64,000 nucleotides of DNA from NCBI GenBank assembly GCA_938014215.1, contig CALLRW010000023.1:54784-118783 (forward strand), read 5' to 3'. The position numbers and the translations under genes are program-made. Origin of the DNA: an uncultured Alistipes sp. (lineage in GTDB: Bacteria; Bacteroidota; Bacteroidia; Bacteroidales; Rikenellaceae). Below are positions 44,225 to 54,600 of the stretch, one piece after another (positions within the stretch are counted from its first letter, which is position 1; the number at the start of each line of letters is the position of its first letter). The notes beneath the pieces were generated by a model that ran no database searches, was not told where the DNA came from, and saw only the letters and a program-made list of their open reading frames with translations.

Positions 44225-45385
44225 ATGAAACGCCATATCAAGATCTATTTTCTGCCCGTCGTTGCGGCCGCGGCGCTGAGCCTCGGTTCGTGCGGCGACT
44301 GGACGGAGACCGAGAGCGTGGATATTCGCCGTCCGTCGCTCGAGGCGCAGAACCCCGACCTCTATGCCCAGTATCTCGAGGCACTGCGCACCTACAAGGC
44401 GAGTGACCACAAGGTGACCTTCGTCATGATGGAGAACCGCGCCGGACTGGCCCCCGAGTCGCAGAACCAGCGGCTGGCCTCCTATCCCGACAGCGTCGAC
44501 TTCATCTGCATGACCAACCCCGAGAACCTCGCCGCAACCTATGCCGAGGATATGGAGAAGGTGCGCGAAAAGGGTACGCGCGTCGTTTACGACATCGACT
44601 ATGCCCGCTTCGAGAGCGAGTGGGAGGCCTTCCAGGCCGCCCAGCAGCCCGAAGAGACCCCCGAAGAGGGGACCGGTGAGGACGCCGGCACGGTGCAGAC
44701 CCTCGCCGAGGGGGATGAGACCGGCGAAGGAGCCGGTGAAGGGACCGGCGAGGAGGTCGGAACGCCCGACGAACCGATGACCTTCGAGCGCTTCTGTGCC
44801 GGACGTCTCGAGTCGCTGCTTGCGTGCTGCGACGCCTACGGGTTCGACGGCATCTGCTTCTCGTACGAAGGCCGCGCCCTCTCGGGAATGACGCAGAGCG
44901 AGATCGAGACCCTGACGACCCGTCTCTCGGCCCTCTTCGCAACCCTGTCGGAGTGGCGCGCCGCGCATGCCGACAAACTCCTCTTCTTCCGCGGTACGCC
45001 CGCCAATCTGCCCGACGGTTCGTTCCTGGCCGAATGCTCCTACGTCATCGTCATGGCCGAAGCCGCCGCAAGCGGCGAAGAGCTCTCGATCGAGATGCTC
45101 CGCTCGTGCCGCGTGGAGGGCATGCCGACCGACCGGATGCTGATCGGCGTGACGGCCCCCGCCCTCGACGGTGCGGACGAGTACGGCTACTTCTCGCAGA
45201 CCGATGCCGCCGGAAAACCCCTCTCGGCCATGGTCGGCGCCGCCGCATGGGTGGTCGCCCCCTTCGAGTACGAGATCCGGGGTGTGGCCGTGGCCCGCGC
45301 CTGGAACGACTACTACAACCTCGATCTGGCCTATGCCAACATCCGGGAGGCTGTCAACATCATGAATCCCACTCCTAAAAACTAA
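44225..45385 (+). CDS. Degenerate GH18-like surface lipoprotein (PUL A)
   Basis: 386 residues. Lipoprotein signal ends in LSLGSC (Cys23). The rest follows a GH18-like barrel (VTFVMMENRAGL, VDFICMTNPENLAATYAEDMEKVREKGTRVVYDID, YGFDGICFSYEG). In true GH18 enzymes the motif ends D-x-E; here it is D208-G-I-C-F-S213-Y-E215, so the assisting aspartate is a serine although the glutamate remains. It is probably a glycan-binding protein or a very weak enzyme. An acidic, Gly/Glu/Thr-rich insert occupies about residues 140-185, absent from the PUL B paralogue. It corresponds in position to BT_3985 in the known Bacteroides locus. Confidence 0.85.
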   Translation: MKRHIKIYFLPVVAAAALSLGSCGDWTETESVDIRRPSLEAQNPDLYAQYLEALRTYKASDHKVTFVMMENRAGLAPESQNQRLASYPDSVDFICMTNPENLAATYAEDMEKVREKGTRVVYDIDYARFESEWEAFQAAQQPEETPEEGTGEDAGTVQTLAEGDETGEGAGEGTGEEVGTPDEPMTFERFCAGRLESLLACCDAYGFDGICFSYEGRALSGMTQSEIETLTTRLSALFATLSEWRAAHADKLLFFRGTPANLPDGSFLAECSYVIVMAEAAASGEELSIEMLRSCRVEGMPTDRMLIGVTAPALDGADEYGYFSQTDAAGKPLSAMVGAAAWVVAPFEYEIRGVAVARAWNDYYNLDLAYANIREAVNIMNPTPKN

Positions 45386-45393
45386 TGCAACCC

Positions 45394-46587
45394 ATGAAAG
45401 TGAAACAGATACGTCTGGCTGCCGCCCTGGTGGGACTCCTTTCGCTCGCCGCCTGCGAACACGAGGATGTCAACCGGCAGCACTACGACAACAAACTTTA
45501 TATCTCGGCCGCCTCAAAGAGCGATAACGAGATGGTCATCGACGAGGTCGACAGCTATACGCGCCAGATCTCGGCCGAGATCGCAAAACCCGAAGCTCAG
45601 GACGTGCGGGTGACCTTCCGCGTGGCCCCCGACCTGGTCGAGGACTACAAGACGGCCTACTACGATACGGAGGTTGTGGCCCTGCCCGAGGGGATCTGCT
45701 CGATTGACGAACCGACGGCCGTCATCCTGGCCGGCAGCGTGCAGAGTACGGCCGTGACGGTCCGCTTCGACAACGTGACCTCGCTCGAGCGCAAGCAGAA
45801 GTATGTCATGCCGGTGACGATCGAATCGGTCGAGGGGATCGGCGGCGTGATCAACAGCGCCCGCACCTGCTACTTCCTCTTCCGCGGCGCCTCGCTGATC
45901 AACATCGTCCTCGATCTGACCGAAAACCGCGCCTGGCCCGAGTGGGGCAACTTCGAACAGGTGCGCGACATGCGCAACTTCACGATGGAGGCGCTGATCA
46001 ACCCCACGAAGCTCAACAAGACGATCTCCACGATCATGGGTATCGAGGATTCGTTCCTGATCCGTCTGGGTGATACGGGCATCGACCCCTCGCAGCTGCA
46101 GGTGGTCGGCTCGGGCGGCGCGAAGCTCACCGACGAGAGCCTGAAGATCCCGACCGGCGTCTGGACACACATCGCCGTCACCTTCCGCAGCACGTCGAAC
46201 TACATGGGCGAGGTGCAGCTCTACATCAACGGCGAACTCCGTCAGACCGGTTCGTTCTACTCCGGATACGTGAACTTCGCCATCCCGCACAACAACGAGT
46301 CGGGGTCGTCGTTCAAGCGCTGCTTCTGGGTGGGCTACTCGTTCGATGACGAGCGCCGCTTCGAGGGCAAGCTCTCCGAACTGCGCCTCTGGAACCGCGT
46401 GCTGACCGGGGAGGAGATCACGGCCGAGAACCACTTCTACCGCGTCGATCCCGCTTCGGAGGGGCTCGTGGCCTACTGGAAACTCAACGACGGCGCCGGT
46501 ACCGTGGCCAAGGACTACTCGCCCTACGGCAACAACCTGACGATCGAGTCCGAACCCTCGTGGACCCAGGTGAACCTTCCCGAATAA
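45394..46587 (+). CDS. DUF1735 and LamG-like domain lipoprotein (PUL A)
   Basis: 397 residues from the ATG at 45394; an ATG at 45385 overlapping the previous stop would add three residues. Signal peptide ends in SLAAC (Cys21). A DUF1735 Ig-like domain (about 35-155) is followed by a LamG/concanavalin-like domain (about 190-390) with NFTMEALINPTKLNKTISTIMGIEDSFLIRLGD, WTHIAVTFRSTSNYMGEVQLYINGELRQTGSF and LSELRLWNRVLTGEEI. This matches BT_3986-type surface glycan-binding proteins. It overlaps or abuts the upstream gene, so it is in the operon. Confidence 0.88.
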   Translation: MKVKQIRLAAALVGLLSLAACEHEDVNRQHYDNKLYISAASKSDNEMVIDEVDSYTRQISAEIAKPEAQDVRVTFRVAPDLVEDYKTAYYDTEVVALPEGICSIDEPTAVILAGSVQSTAVTVRFDNVTSLERKQKYVMPVTIESVEGIGGVINSARTCYFLFRGASLINIVLDLTENRAWPEWGNFEQVRDMRNFTMEALINPTKLNKTISTIMGIEDSFLIRLGDTGIDPSQLQVVGSGGAKLTDESLKIPTGVWTHIAVTFRSTSNYMGEVQLYINGELRQTGSFYSGYVNFAIPHNNESGSSFKRCFWVGYSFDDERRFEGKLSELRLWNRVLTGEEITAENHFYRVDPASEGLVAYWKLNDGAGTVAKDYSPYGNNLTIESEPSWTQVNLPE

Positions 46588-46614
46588 CCCAACCAATCGT
46601 AAAGACAACGAGCT

Positions 46615-48066
46615 ATGAATACCAGTAAATATGTGAACCGGATCCTCCTCTCGGCCCTCGGCTGCATGGGACTCGCGTTCGCCTCCTGTACCGAAGAGAT
46701 CGAGTCGAGCATGAAGTTCGACGAGAGCCGTTTCGACGGTCTGGCCCACGTCGAGGGCCTGTTGATCGACGACTACTCCGCCCGCGGCGAGCGTCAGCTC
46801 ACGCTGACCAACGACCGCCTCGAGACGGCCGTCCGCCTGTCGCTCACGCGTACCCCCCAGAAGGGGGTGGATGCCGTCGTCAAGTACGACGGCGAATATC
46901 TCGAAACCTACAACCTCGAGCACGGCACCTCGTGCGAACTCTTCCCCGAGAGTGCCGTCACGATCGACGGCGAGGGCCGTCTGCTGCTGGCTCCCGACGA
47001 GAACCGCTCGCAGGCCGTGAAGGTGTCGCTCGAGGCCTTCGAAGGCTTCACCGCCGGAAAGGAGTATCTGCTGCCGCTGCGGGTCGAGATCCAGACCGAG
47101 GGAATTGCACTGCCCGAGGCCTCGAGCCGCGTGGTCTACCGCGTCCGCGACGGCCGGCTCAACCTGAGCGCCGACAAGGGCCCCGATGCCGTGAAGAACA
47201 TCGTCTTCTTCGAGCTGGGCGAGGCCAACCCGCTCAACGCCCTCGAGTTCCGCCTCCAGGAGAGCGGCAAGCTCTTCTTCGACTACGTGGTGCTCTTCGC
47301 CGGAAACATCAACTACGATCCCGCCAAGCACTGCGTCTACTTCTCGCGCAACAAGGAGGTGCAGTTCCTGCTCGACAACAACGAGGAGTATCTCCAGCCG
47401 CTGCGCGAAAGCGGCATCAAGGTGATCATGGGCGTGCTGGGCAACCACGACGATTCGGGTCTGGCCCAGCTCTCGGATCCCGCCGCACGGGACTTCGCCG
47501 CTGAACTGGCCGCCTACTGCGAGACCTATGACCTCGACGGCGTCTGCTTCGACGACGAGTACTCGAACGCAAACCCCGATACGAGCAACCCGCTCTTCAC
47601 GCGTCCCTCGATGGCCGCCGCCTCCCGCCTGCTCTACGAGACCAAGAAGGCGATGCCCGAGAAGACGGTCATGGTCTACTACCTGGGCAACATCACGCCG
47701 AGCATCCCCTCGGTCGAGGGGCTCGATCCGGGCTACTTCGTCGACATCGCCGTGGCCGACTACAGTACGATCACGCCCGCCGCAACTCCCATGAAGGGTA
47801 TGCCGCTGAAGAACTGCTCGGGTGCGTCGGTCGAGCTCAACCTGTTGAAGGGCGAATACTCGACGGCCTTTGCCCGCAAACAGAAGGAGGCCGGTTACGG
47901 TTACTACATGTTCTTCGCCCTCTCCCCGAACCTCTACTCCTCGAAGTCGCAGGTCGGTATCCTCCGCAGCGTGGCGGCCGGACTCTACGACGAGACGCTC
48001 GATCAGGTGACCCACTATTACGAAAAGGGCAGCACGGAACGCCTTGAACTGAGCCGTCCCCAGTAA
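46615..48066 (+). CDS. GH18 endo-beta-N-acetylglucosaminidase lipoprotein (PUL A)
   Basis: 483 residues. Lipoprotein signal ends in LAFASC (Cys25), then a DUF1735-like domain (about 30-185) and a GH18 barrel from VKNIVFFELGEANPLNALEF. The catalytic motif is intact: D308-G-V-C-F-D313-D-E315, where Glu315 is the acid and Asp313 the assisting residue. Further conserved segments are VIMGVLGNHDDSGLAQLSD and VMVYYLGNITPS. It resembles EndoBT-3987, which cuts the chitobiose core of high-mannose N-glycans at the cell surface. Glycan specificity is inferred from family and context. Confidence 0.92.
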   Translation: MNTSKYVNRILLSALGCMGLAFASCTEEIESSMKFDESRFDGLAHVEGLLIDDYSARGERQLTLTNDRLETAVRLSLTRTPQKGVDAVVKYDGEYLETYNLEHGTSCELFPESAVTIDGEGRLLLAPDENRSQAVKVSLEAFEGFTAGKEYLLPLRVEIQTEGIALPEASSRVVYRVRDGRLNLSADKGPDAVKNIVFFELGEANPLNALEFRLQESGKLFFDYVVLFAGNINYDPAKHCVYFSRNKEVQFLLDNNEEYLQPLRESGIKVIMGVLGNHDDSGLAQLSDPAARDFAAELAAYCETYDLDGVCFDDEYSNANPDTSNPLFTRPSMAAASRLLYETKKAMPEKTVMVYYLGNITPSIPSVEGLDPGYFVDIAVADYSTITPAATPMKGMPLKNCSGASVELNLLKGEYSTAFARKQKEAGYGYYMFFALSPNLYSSKSQVGILRSVAAGLYDETLDQVTHYYEKGSTERLELSRPQ

Positions 48067-48090
48067 TTAACCGTTAAAACGAACTAAGCA

Positions 48091-49572
48091 ATGAAAAAGA
48101 TCATATTGGCAATTGCATGCATGGCGTCGTGCCTGTGGGGGTGTTCGGAGAGTGAGACCGAAAACCTGCAGCCGACCGACAGCATCGAGCTTTCGAAGGA
48201 TTTGATTGCACTCGGCTTTGAGGGCGGTACGGACGAGATCGTCGTCACGAGTACGGGCGACTGGCGGCTGGCTGGCTCCTCGACGTGGGCCCACCCCTCG
48301 GTGACGGAGGGACGCTCGGGCGACGCCATCCTCTTCACCGTCGACCCCAACGTCACGGACCGAAACCTGCAGTCGGAGTTCAAGATCTTCACGGGCAGCG
48401 CCGTGGCCCGGCTGACGGTGACCTGCGGCGAGGGGTATGTCCTCTCGCTGGATTCCGATGAGGCCGTCGCGATGAGCCGCGACGGCGGTGAATTTGCCGT
48501 ACGGCTCAACACCAACATCCCCGCCGACGAGCTGACCTGTCACTTTACCGACGAGGGCGGCGACTGGATCTCGTCGGATGAGTCGATGGATGTCTTCGGC
48601 GATCTGGTCATGCAGTTCACGATGGCCGAGAATGCCGGTTATTCGGACCGCTCGAGCCGGCTGACCATCTCGGGTCACGACCTCTCGATCGAGGTGGCCG
48701 TCTCGCAGGCGGCGCTCGACTATCTGAATGTCAAGTGTGAGAAGATCTACGAGTTCGAGGACATGAGCGCCGCTTCGTTCACGGTCGAGGTCGAGCACAA
48801 CATCGACTATACGGTTTCGGTGCCCGACTGGATCACCTACGAGAAGATCGAGACGCGGGCACTGACCACCGACGTGCTGCAGTTCAACGTCGCCGAGGGT
48901 ACCTCGACGCGTCTGGCCGATGTCGTGATTGCCGACGCCGAAAAGCAGTACGAGTTCAAATTCTCGGTACGCCAGTTCGCTCCGGGTGCGCAGATCATCT
49001 CCATCCCCGATGCCGGATTCCGCAAGAAACTGAGCGGAAACGGCTGGATCGCTATGCTCGATGAGAACTCGCCTGAGGTAATTCTCTACGACTACGAGAC
49101 GATCAAGAAGAACGACTGGTATCCCGATATTCTGCGTGTGGACAACGCCGGTATCAAGTCGCTCGAGGGTATCGAACACTTCACCTGGGTAACGCAGTGC
49201 AACCTGAACGGCAACAGCGAACTGGAGAAGGTCGACATCTCGGCTCTGACCAAGGTGGCTACGATCGACGTTTCGGGCGATGCCATGCTGTCGGAGATCA
49301 TCTGCGGCGAGAATGCCTGCAAGATCAACTGGGGTGAACGGATCGGCGTGTCGGATGTCACCATCACGGGCGGCGTCACCTCGATCAACCTGACGGCCTA
49401 CTACATCTCGGGTGACCAGCTCAAGACGATGGATGTTTCCGGATGTCCGAACCTGTCGCTGATCAACGCCCGCGGCCGCGACCAGCTGACGACGATCTAC
49501 ATCTCGGCTGAACAGGAGTACCAGATTGCCCTGACCGGTACAGCAACGGCCGGCTTCGTGATCAAGCAGTAA
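48091..49572 (+). CDS. BACON-domain lipoprotein with leucine-rich-repeat-like C-terminus (last gene of PUL A)
   Basis: 493 residues. Lipoprotein signal ends in LWGC (Cys18). Two or three BACON-like Ig domains follow (about 25-300: LGFEGGTDEIVVTSTGDWRL, SRDGGEFAVRLNTNIP, AASFTVEVEHNIDYTVSVPDWI). The C-terminal ~170 residues have a leucine-rich-repeat-like rhythm (ILRVDNAGIKSLEGIEHF, LNGNSELEKVDISALTKVATIDVSG, LKTMDVSGCPNLSLINARG). No catalytic motif is seen. It probably binds glycoprotein or protein at the surface. The PUL B position is taken by an unrelated protein. A strong terminator follows. Confidence 0.85.
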   Translation: MKKIILAIACMASCLWGCSESETENLQPTDSIELSKDLIALGFEGGTDEIVVTSTGDWRLAGSSTWAHPSVTEGRSGDAILFTVDPNVTDRNLQSEFKIFTGSAVARLTVTCGEGYVLSLDSDEAVAMSRDGGEFAVRLNTNIPADELTCHFTDEGGDWISSDESMDVFGDLVMQFTMAENAGYSDRSSRLTISGHDLSIEVAVSQAALDYLNVKCEKIYEFEDMSAASFTVEVEHNIDYTVSVPDWITYEKIETRALTTDVLQFNVAEGTSTRLADVVIADAEKQYEFKFSVRQFAPGAQIISIPDAGFRKKLSGNGWIAMLDENSPEVILYDYETIKKNDWYPDILRVDNAGIKSLEGIEHFTWVTQCNLNGNSELEKVDISALTKVATIDVSGDAMLSEIICGENACKINWGERIGVSDVTITGGVTSINLTAYYISGDQLKTMDVSGCPNLSLINARGRDQLTTIYISAEQEYQIALTGTATAGFVIKQ

Positions 49573-49617
49573 TATAATATAAGTATCGGTCGGTCGCAGG
49601 ACCGGTCCGTATGTGGT

Positions 49618-49652
49618 GGAGGATCCGACCTTGGTCGGATCCTCCTTTTTTT
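49618..49652 (+). terminator. Intrinsic terminator at the end of PUL A
   Basis: GGAGGATCCGACC (49618-49630) is fully complementary to GGTCGGATCCTCC (49633-49645), followed by TTTTTTT. Confidence 0.92.
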
Positions 49653-49771
49653 GCGGATCCGGTTCGTAAACATTGGCCGGTCGGATCTCCCTGCTGCAGC
49701 CGGCGGGGTGGGGCGGAGACCGAAATGCTATTTTTATCCCAAAATTTTAAGAAATAACACGCGAAATCCGT

Positions 49772-49779
49772 TATATTTG
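49772..49779 (+). promoter_or_regulatory. -7 box of the PUL B sigma gene
   Basis: TATATTTG matches TAnnTTTG; transcription would start near 49786, about 70 bases before the ATG. Confidence 0.65.
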
Positions 49780-49856
49780 CAAGATGAGTCGGGCCCGGAC
49801 CGGTCGATGACTTTGTCCCCGGGGGATCCGGCCGTTCGCAAAAACTAACCGCAGGG

Positions 49857-50438
49857 ATGAGTACGCAGGTCATAAGCCGATCCGAATTTGAGCGTCTTTA
49901 TGCTCAATATCATCCCCGTTTTGTGGTCATTGCCCGGCGTTATGTCCGCGATGCGATGGTGGCCGAGGATTTGGTCACCGACAGCTTCGTCTCCTTCTGG
50001 GAGAGCCGTGAACGTCTCGGCGAAAATGCCAACCATGCGGCCTATCTGCTTACGATCGTCAAGAACAAATGTCTGAACTGGCTCCATGCCCAGCAGCTGC
50101 ATCTGCGCCTCGAAAAACAGCTCCACAGCCGGCAGGACCGGATGATTACGGCCAGTATCCGCTCGCTCGAGGCCTGCAATCCGGAGGGACTCTTTGCCGA
50201 GGAGGTGGTCCGCATCGTGCACCGGGCCCTGGAAAAGATGCCCTCCCTGACGCGGCAGATCTTCGAGGCAAACCGTTTCTGCGACAAGACCTATGCCGAA
50301 ATCGCCGCCGAGCTGGGCCTCTCCCAGCGGAAGGTGACCTCCGAGATGCAGCGGGCACTGAGTCTGCTGCGCAAGGAGTTGCAGGACTATCTCCCCTTTG
50401 CCCTGATCCTGCTTTATCTCAGCACTGCACGGCTCTGA
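49857..50438 (+). CDS. ECF RNA polymerase sigma factor (PUL B)
   Basis: 193 residues. Region 2: RLYAQYHPRFVVIARRYVRDAMVAEDLVTDSFVSFW; region 4: LEKMPSLTRQIFEANRFCDKTYAEIAAELGLSQRKVTSEMQRALSLLRKEL. It is a paralogue of the sigma factor at 37026-37631 but clearly diverged, so the two PULs should respond independently. It lies upstream of its FecR gene on the same strand. Confidence 0.95.
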   Translation: MSTQVISRSEFERLYAQYHPRFVVIARRYVRDAMVAEDLVTDSFVSFWESRERLGENANHAAYLLTIVKNKCLNWLHAQQLHLRLEKQLHSRQDRMITASIRSLEACNPEGLFAEEVVRIVHRALEKMPSLTRQIFEANRFCDKTYAEIAAELGLSQRKVTSEMQRALSLLRKELQDYLPFALILLYLSTARL

Positions 50439-50529
50439 AGCCGGCCGGGAAATTCTTAAAAATATTTATTTTGAGCAAAAGCGCATTTCAACCTGTAAGG
50501 TCGGTGCGCTTGATTGTTATTATTTATGT

Positions 50530-51489
50530 ATGGAAAAAGAGATTTTACTTAGATTCCTGAAGTGCGAAACCTCCGCAGAAGAGGAAAACGCCGTATTGGA
50601 GTGGCTCGAGGCCTCGCCCGAACACCGCGATGAACTCAACCGGCTCGATGCCGCCTTCAGTGCCGTTGTCCTGCATGCTCCGGATGGTGCGGCTCTCCGC
50701 CGTCAGCGTCTGTTCGGAGGCCTGAGGCTGCGCCCGCGGCGCCTGCTGCGCTATGCCGGGGCCGTGGCGGCCGCTCTGATCCTGATGGTCGGCGGCGGCT
50801 GGTTGTTCGCTTCGCGGCAGGTCCGCACCTTCTCCGAACGGATGAACTCGATCGAGGTCCCTGCCGGTCAGCGCATCAGCATGACGCTCCAGGACGGTAC
50901 GAAGGTGTGGCTCAACTCCGGAACGACGCTGACCTATCCGGCCGTCTTCTCACACCGCGACCGCCGTGTCGAGGTCTCGGGCGAGGCGATGTTCGACGTG
51001 GCGCCCGATGCGGAGCACCCCTTCATCGTCGAAACCTATGCCTGCGACGTCGAGGTGCTCGGCACGAAGTTCAACGTCCGGGCCGAGGAGTCCGAGAATA
51101 TCTTCTCGACGGCCCTCATGCGCGGACGCGTCAAGGTCTCGAACCGCCTCTCGTCGGGGTCCGGCGAGTCGATCTACATGAATCCCGACGACTGCGTCGA
51201 ACTGGTCGACGGCCATCTGACGCTGGGCCATATCGAGGATCCGGCCGAATACCTCTGGCCCGAGGGGATCATCAACCTCCACAGCGCCTCGTTCGAGGAG
51301 CTGATCGAGAAGTTCGAACGCGCCTACGGCATCCGCATCATCATCGAACGCAAGGAGCTGCCGCGGATCCGATGCCGGGGCAAGATCCACGTCTCGGAGG
51401 GGATTGACCACGCGTTGGACATCCTCCGCATGGATGCCGACTTCACCTATGAACACGACTACAACCGCAACGAAATCCATATTCGATGA
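50530..51489 (+). CDS. FecR-family anti-sigma factor (PUL B)
   Basis: 319 residues. A short cytoplasmic sigma-binding region (MEKEILLRFLKCETSAEEENAVLEWLEASPEHRDEL), one membrane helix (about 75-98: RYAGAVAAALILMVGGGWLF), the FecR periplasmic domain (ISMTLQDGTKVWLNSGTTLTYP, VEVSGEAMFDVAPD, VEVLGTKFNVRAE), and a C-terminal SusC-contacting domain (ASFEELIEKFERAYGIRIII). It is shorter than the PUL A protein mainly in the segment before the helix. Confidence 0.94.
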   Translation: MEKEILLRFLKCETSAEEENAVLEWLEASPEHRDELNRLDAAFSAVVLHAPDGAALRRQRLFGGLRLRPRRLLRYAGAVAAALILMVGGGWLFASRQVRTFSERMNSIEVPAGQRISMTLQDGTKVWLNSGTTLTYPAVFSHRDRRVEVSGEAMFDVAPDAEHPFIVETYACDVEVLGTKFNVRAEESENIFSTALMRGRVKVSNRLSSGSGESIYMNPDDCVELVDGHLTLGHIEDPAEYLWPEGIINLHSASFEELIEKFERAYGIRIIIERKELPRIRCRGKIHVSEGIDHALDILRMDADFTYEHDYNRNEIHIR

Positions 51490-51682
51490 TTGTAAAGAAC
51501 CTGAATTATTAACCTAAAACGATCTTCTATGACATAACCCCTCTCGCTCTCCCTTTTTCCGCGGCAGTCGTGACCCAACCAAAAGCGGCAACCGGCACGG
51601 GAATGTCGGCTGCTTGTACGGATCGCGGTCTGCACCTGTAAGCATCAGTAACATAACCTATTGATCCTTAATCAACAAAATT
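51490..51682 (+). promoter_or_regulatory. Leader of PUL B susC with a two-codon upstream ORF
   Basis: AACCTAAAAC (51511-51520) precedes an ATG ACA TAA mini-ORF at 51529-51537. A nine-of-ten-pair hairpin built on GCAACCGGCA/TGTCGGCTGC (about 51586-51612) follows. The layout parallels 38976-39174 in PUL A. Confidence 0.5.
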
Positions 51683-54600
51683 ATGAATAAAAAAAGTATT
51701 CAGCAAATCAAACTGCTGATTACCGCGTTCTTTGCCATCGGACTCCTGGCCCTCCCGGGGACGACGCTGGCTCAAACCACACGCGTGACCGTCAACCTCA
51801 AGCAGGTGTCGCTCGAGCAGACCATGCATGAAATCGAAAAGCAAACCAATTATCTGTTCATCTACGACGAGGGGCTCGATCTGAAACGGACGGTCAGCGT
51901 CGATGCCAAGGAGCAGCCCCTGGGCGAACTCCTGACCTCGCTCTTCCGCAATACGCCGGTCAACTACTCGGTCAACGGAACGAACATCATCCTCACGACG
52001 CGTCAGGCCGCGCAGAAGGCCGATAACGGTCCGGTGACCGTTCAGGGTGTCGTCCGTGACGGCAAGGGGCAGCCGGTGATCGGCGCCGCCGTGCTGGTCA
52101 AGGGGACGACCGTCGGTACGAGCACCGACATCGACGGCGCCTACTCGCTGCAGGTGCCCGCCCCGGCCGCCTCGGCCGTGCTGACGGTCAACTACCTGGG
52201 CTATCAGAGCGTCGAGGCGCCGGTCGGCAGCCGCACGTCGATCGACTTCACGCTCCAGGAGGAGTCGCAGCAGGTCGATGCCGTCGTCGTCACGGCCCTC
52301 GGTATCAAGCGTTCGGAGAAGGCCCTGTCGTACAACGTACAGCAGGTATCGTCCGAGGATATCGTCTCGAACAAGGATGTCAACTTCATCAACTCGCTCT
52401 CGGGAAAGGTCGCCGGTGTGACGATCAACGCCTCGTCGGCAGGTGTCGGCGGCGCCTCGAAGGTGGTCATGCGTGGTGAAAAGTCGATCCTCCAGTCGTC
52501 GAACGCACTCTATGTGATCGACGGCGTGCCGATGTACGCCCCCACCTCGTCGGCCGGTACGGAGTTCAACTCGCAGGGTACGTCGGAGCCCATTGCCGAT
52601 ATCAACCCCGAGGATATCGAGTCGATGTCGGTGCTGAACGGTGCCGCTGCCGCCGCCCTTTACGGTTCGGATGCCGCCAACGGCGCCATCATCATCACCA
52701 CGAAGAAGGGCAAGGCCGGTACGCTGAACGTCACCGTATCGAGCAACACCGAAGTCTCGATGCCGTTCGTCATGCCGCAGTTCCAGACCCGCTACGGAAC
52801 GGGTGACCTCTCCTCGAGCGAGGGCTCCGTTTCGCGCAGCTGGGGCAGCCACCTCAATCAGTTCAACTACCGCGGCTACGATCCCGCCGACGACTACTTC
52901 CAGACCGGTGTCACCGGTACGGAGAGCGTCTCGCTCTCGACCGGTACGGACCGCAACCAGACCTACTTCTCGGCCGCAACGGTCAACTCGCGCGGCATCG
53001 TGCCCAACAACAGCTACGACCGCTACAACTTCACGTTCCGCAACACGACGTCGTTCCTCAATGACCGCATCACGCTGGATGTGAGCGCCTCGTATGTCAA
53101 GCAGAAGGACCGCAACATGACCAACCAGGGTACCTACAACAACCCGCTCGTCGGCGCCTACCTCTTCCCGCGCGGAAACGACTGGTCGGATATCGAGATG
53201 TTCGAGCGTTACGACCCCGCCCGCAAGCTCTATACGCAGTACTGGCCCGTGGGTGATGCCGGCATGACGATGCAGAACCCCTATTGGATCAACTACCGTA
53301 ACCTGCGTGAGAACGACAAGGACCGTTACATGCTGAGCGCCCAGCTCTCGTACGACATCCTCGACTGGCTCAACGTCTCGGGCCGTCTGCGTATCGACAA
53401 CTCGGTGAACGACTACACCGAAAAGTTCTACGCCACGACCAACACGCAGCTGACCGAAAACTCGAACAACGGCCTCTTCGGCATCACCCGTACGCGCGAC
53501 CGTCAGACCTACGGCGACGTGATGGTCAACATCAACAAGACGTTCGGCGACGACTGGTCGCTGCAGGCCAACCTCGGTGCCTCGATCTCGGACATGAAGT
53601 CCGACGGACTGAAGGTCCGCGGCCCGATTGCCGACGGCTCGGAGACCTTCGGGGACGAAAAGGTTGGTCTGGCCAACTTCTTCGCCGTGCAGAACCTCTC
53701 GCCCAGCCGTACGGAGCGCATGCAGGAGGGTTGGCGCGAGCAGACCCAGTCGGTCTTCCTCTCGGCCGAGGTCGGCTACAAGAACACCTACTTCCTGACG
53801 CTGACCGGACGTAACGACTGGCCCTCGCAGCTGGCCGGCCCGCGTTCGCACACGTCGTCCTACTTCTATCCCTCGGTCGGCGCCTCGGTCGTGCTGTCGC
53901 AGATCATCCCGAACATGCCCGAGAACCTGTCGTACGTCAAGATCCGCGGTTCGTACGCCTCGGTGGGTGTCGCCTTCGAGCGCTACCTGGCCAACCCCCG
54001 CTACGAGTGGACCAGCAGCCTGCAGCAGTGGGCCAACACCACGCAGTACCCGATCGAAAACCTCAAGCCCGAACGGACGAAATCCTTCGAGGTGGGTCTG
54101 AACATGCGCTTCCTCAAGCACTTCGAACTCGACGTGACCTACTACAACGCCAAAACCGCCAACCAGACCTTCGACCCGCAGCTCCCCGTCTCGGGTTGGT
54201 CGAAGATCTATCTGCAGACCGGTTCGGTCCGCAACCAGGGTGTCGAACTGGCGCTCGGATACCGCAACACGTGGAACAAGTTCTCGTGGTCGTCGAACTA
54301 CACCTTCTCGGCCAACCAGAACAGGATCCTCTCGCTGTCGGATAACGCCGTCAACCCCGTCACCGGCGAGACGCTGAACCTCTCGCTGCTCAACATGGGC
54401 GGTCTGGGCGATACGCGTTTCCTGCTCAAGGAGGGCGGCACGATGGGCGACCTCTACTCGCTGGTCGACCTCAAGCGTGACAGCAACAACAACATCTACA
54501 TCGATCAGAACGGCGAACTGGCCACCCAGAAACTCTCGTCCGACAAGTACATCAAGCTCGGTTCGGTGCTCCCGGATGCCAACATGGCCTGGCGCAACGA

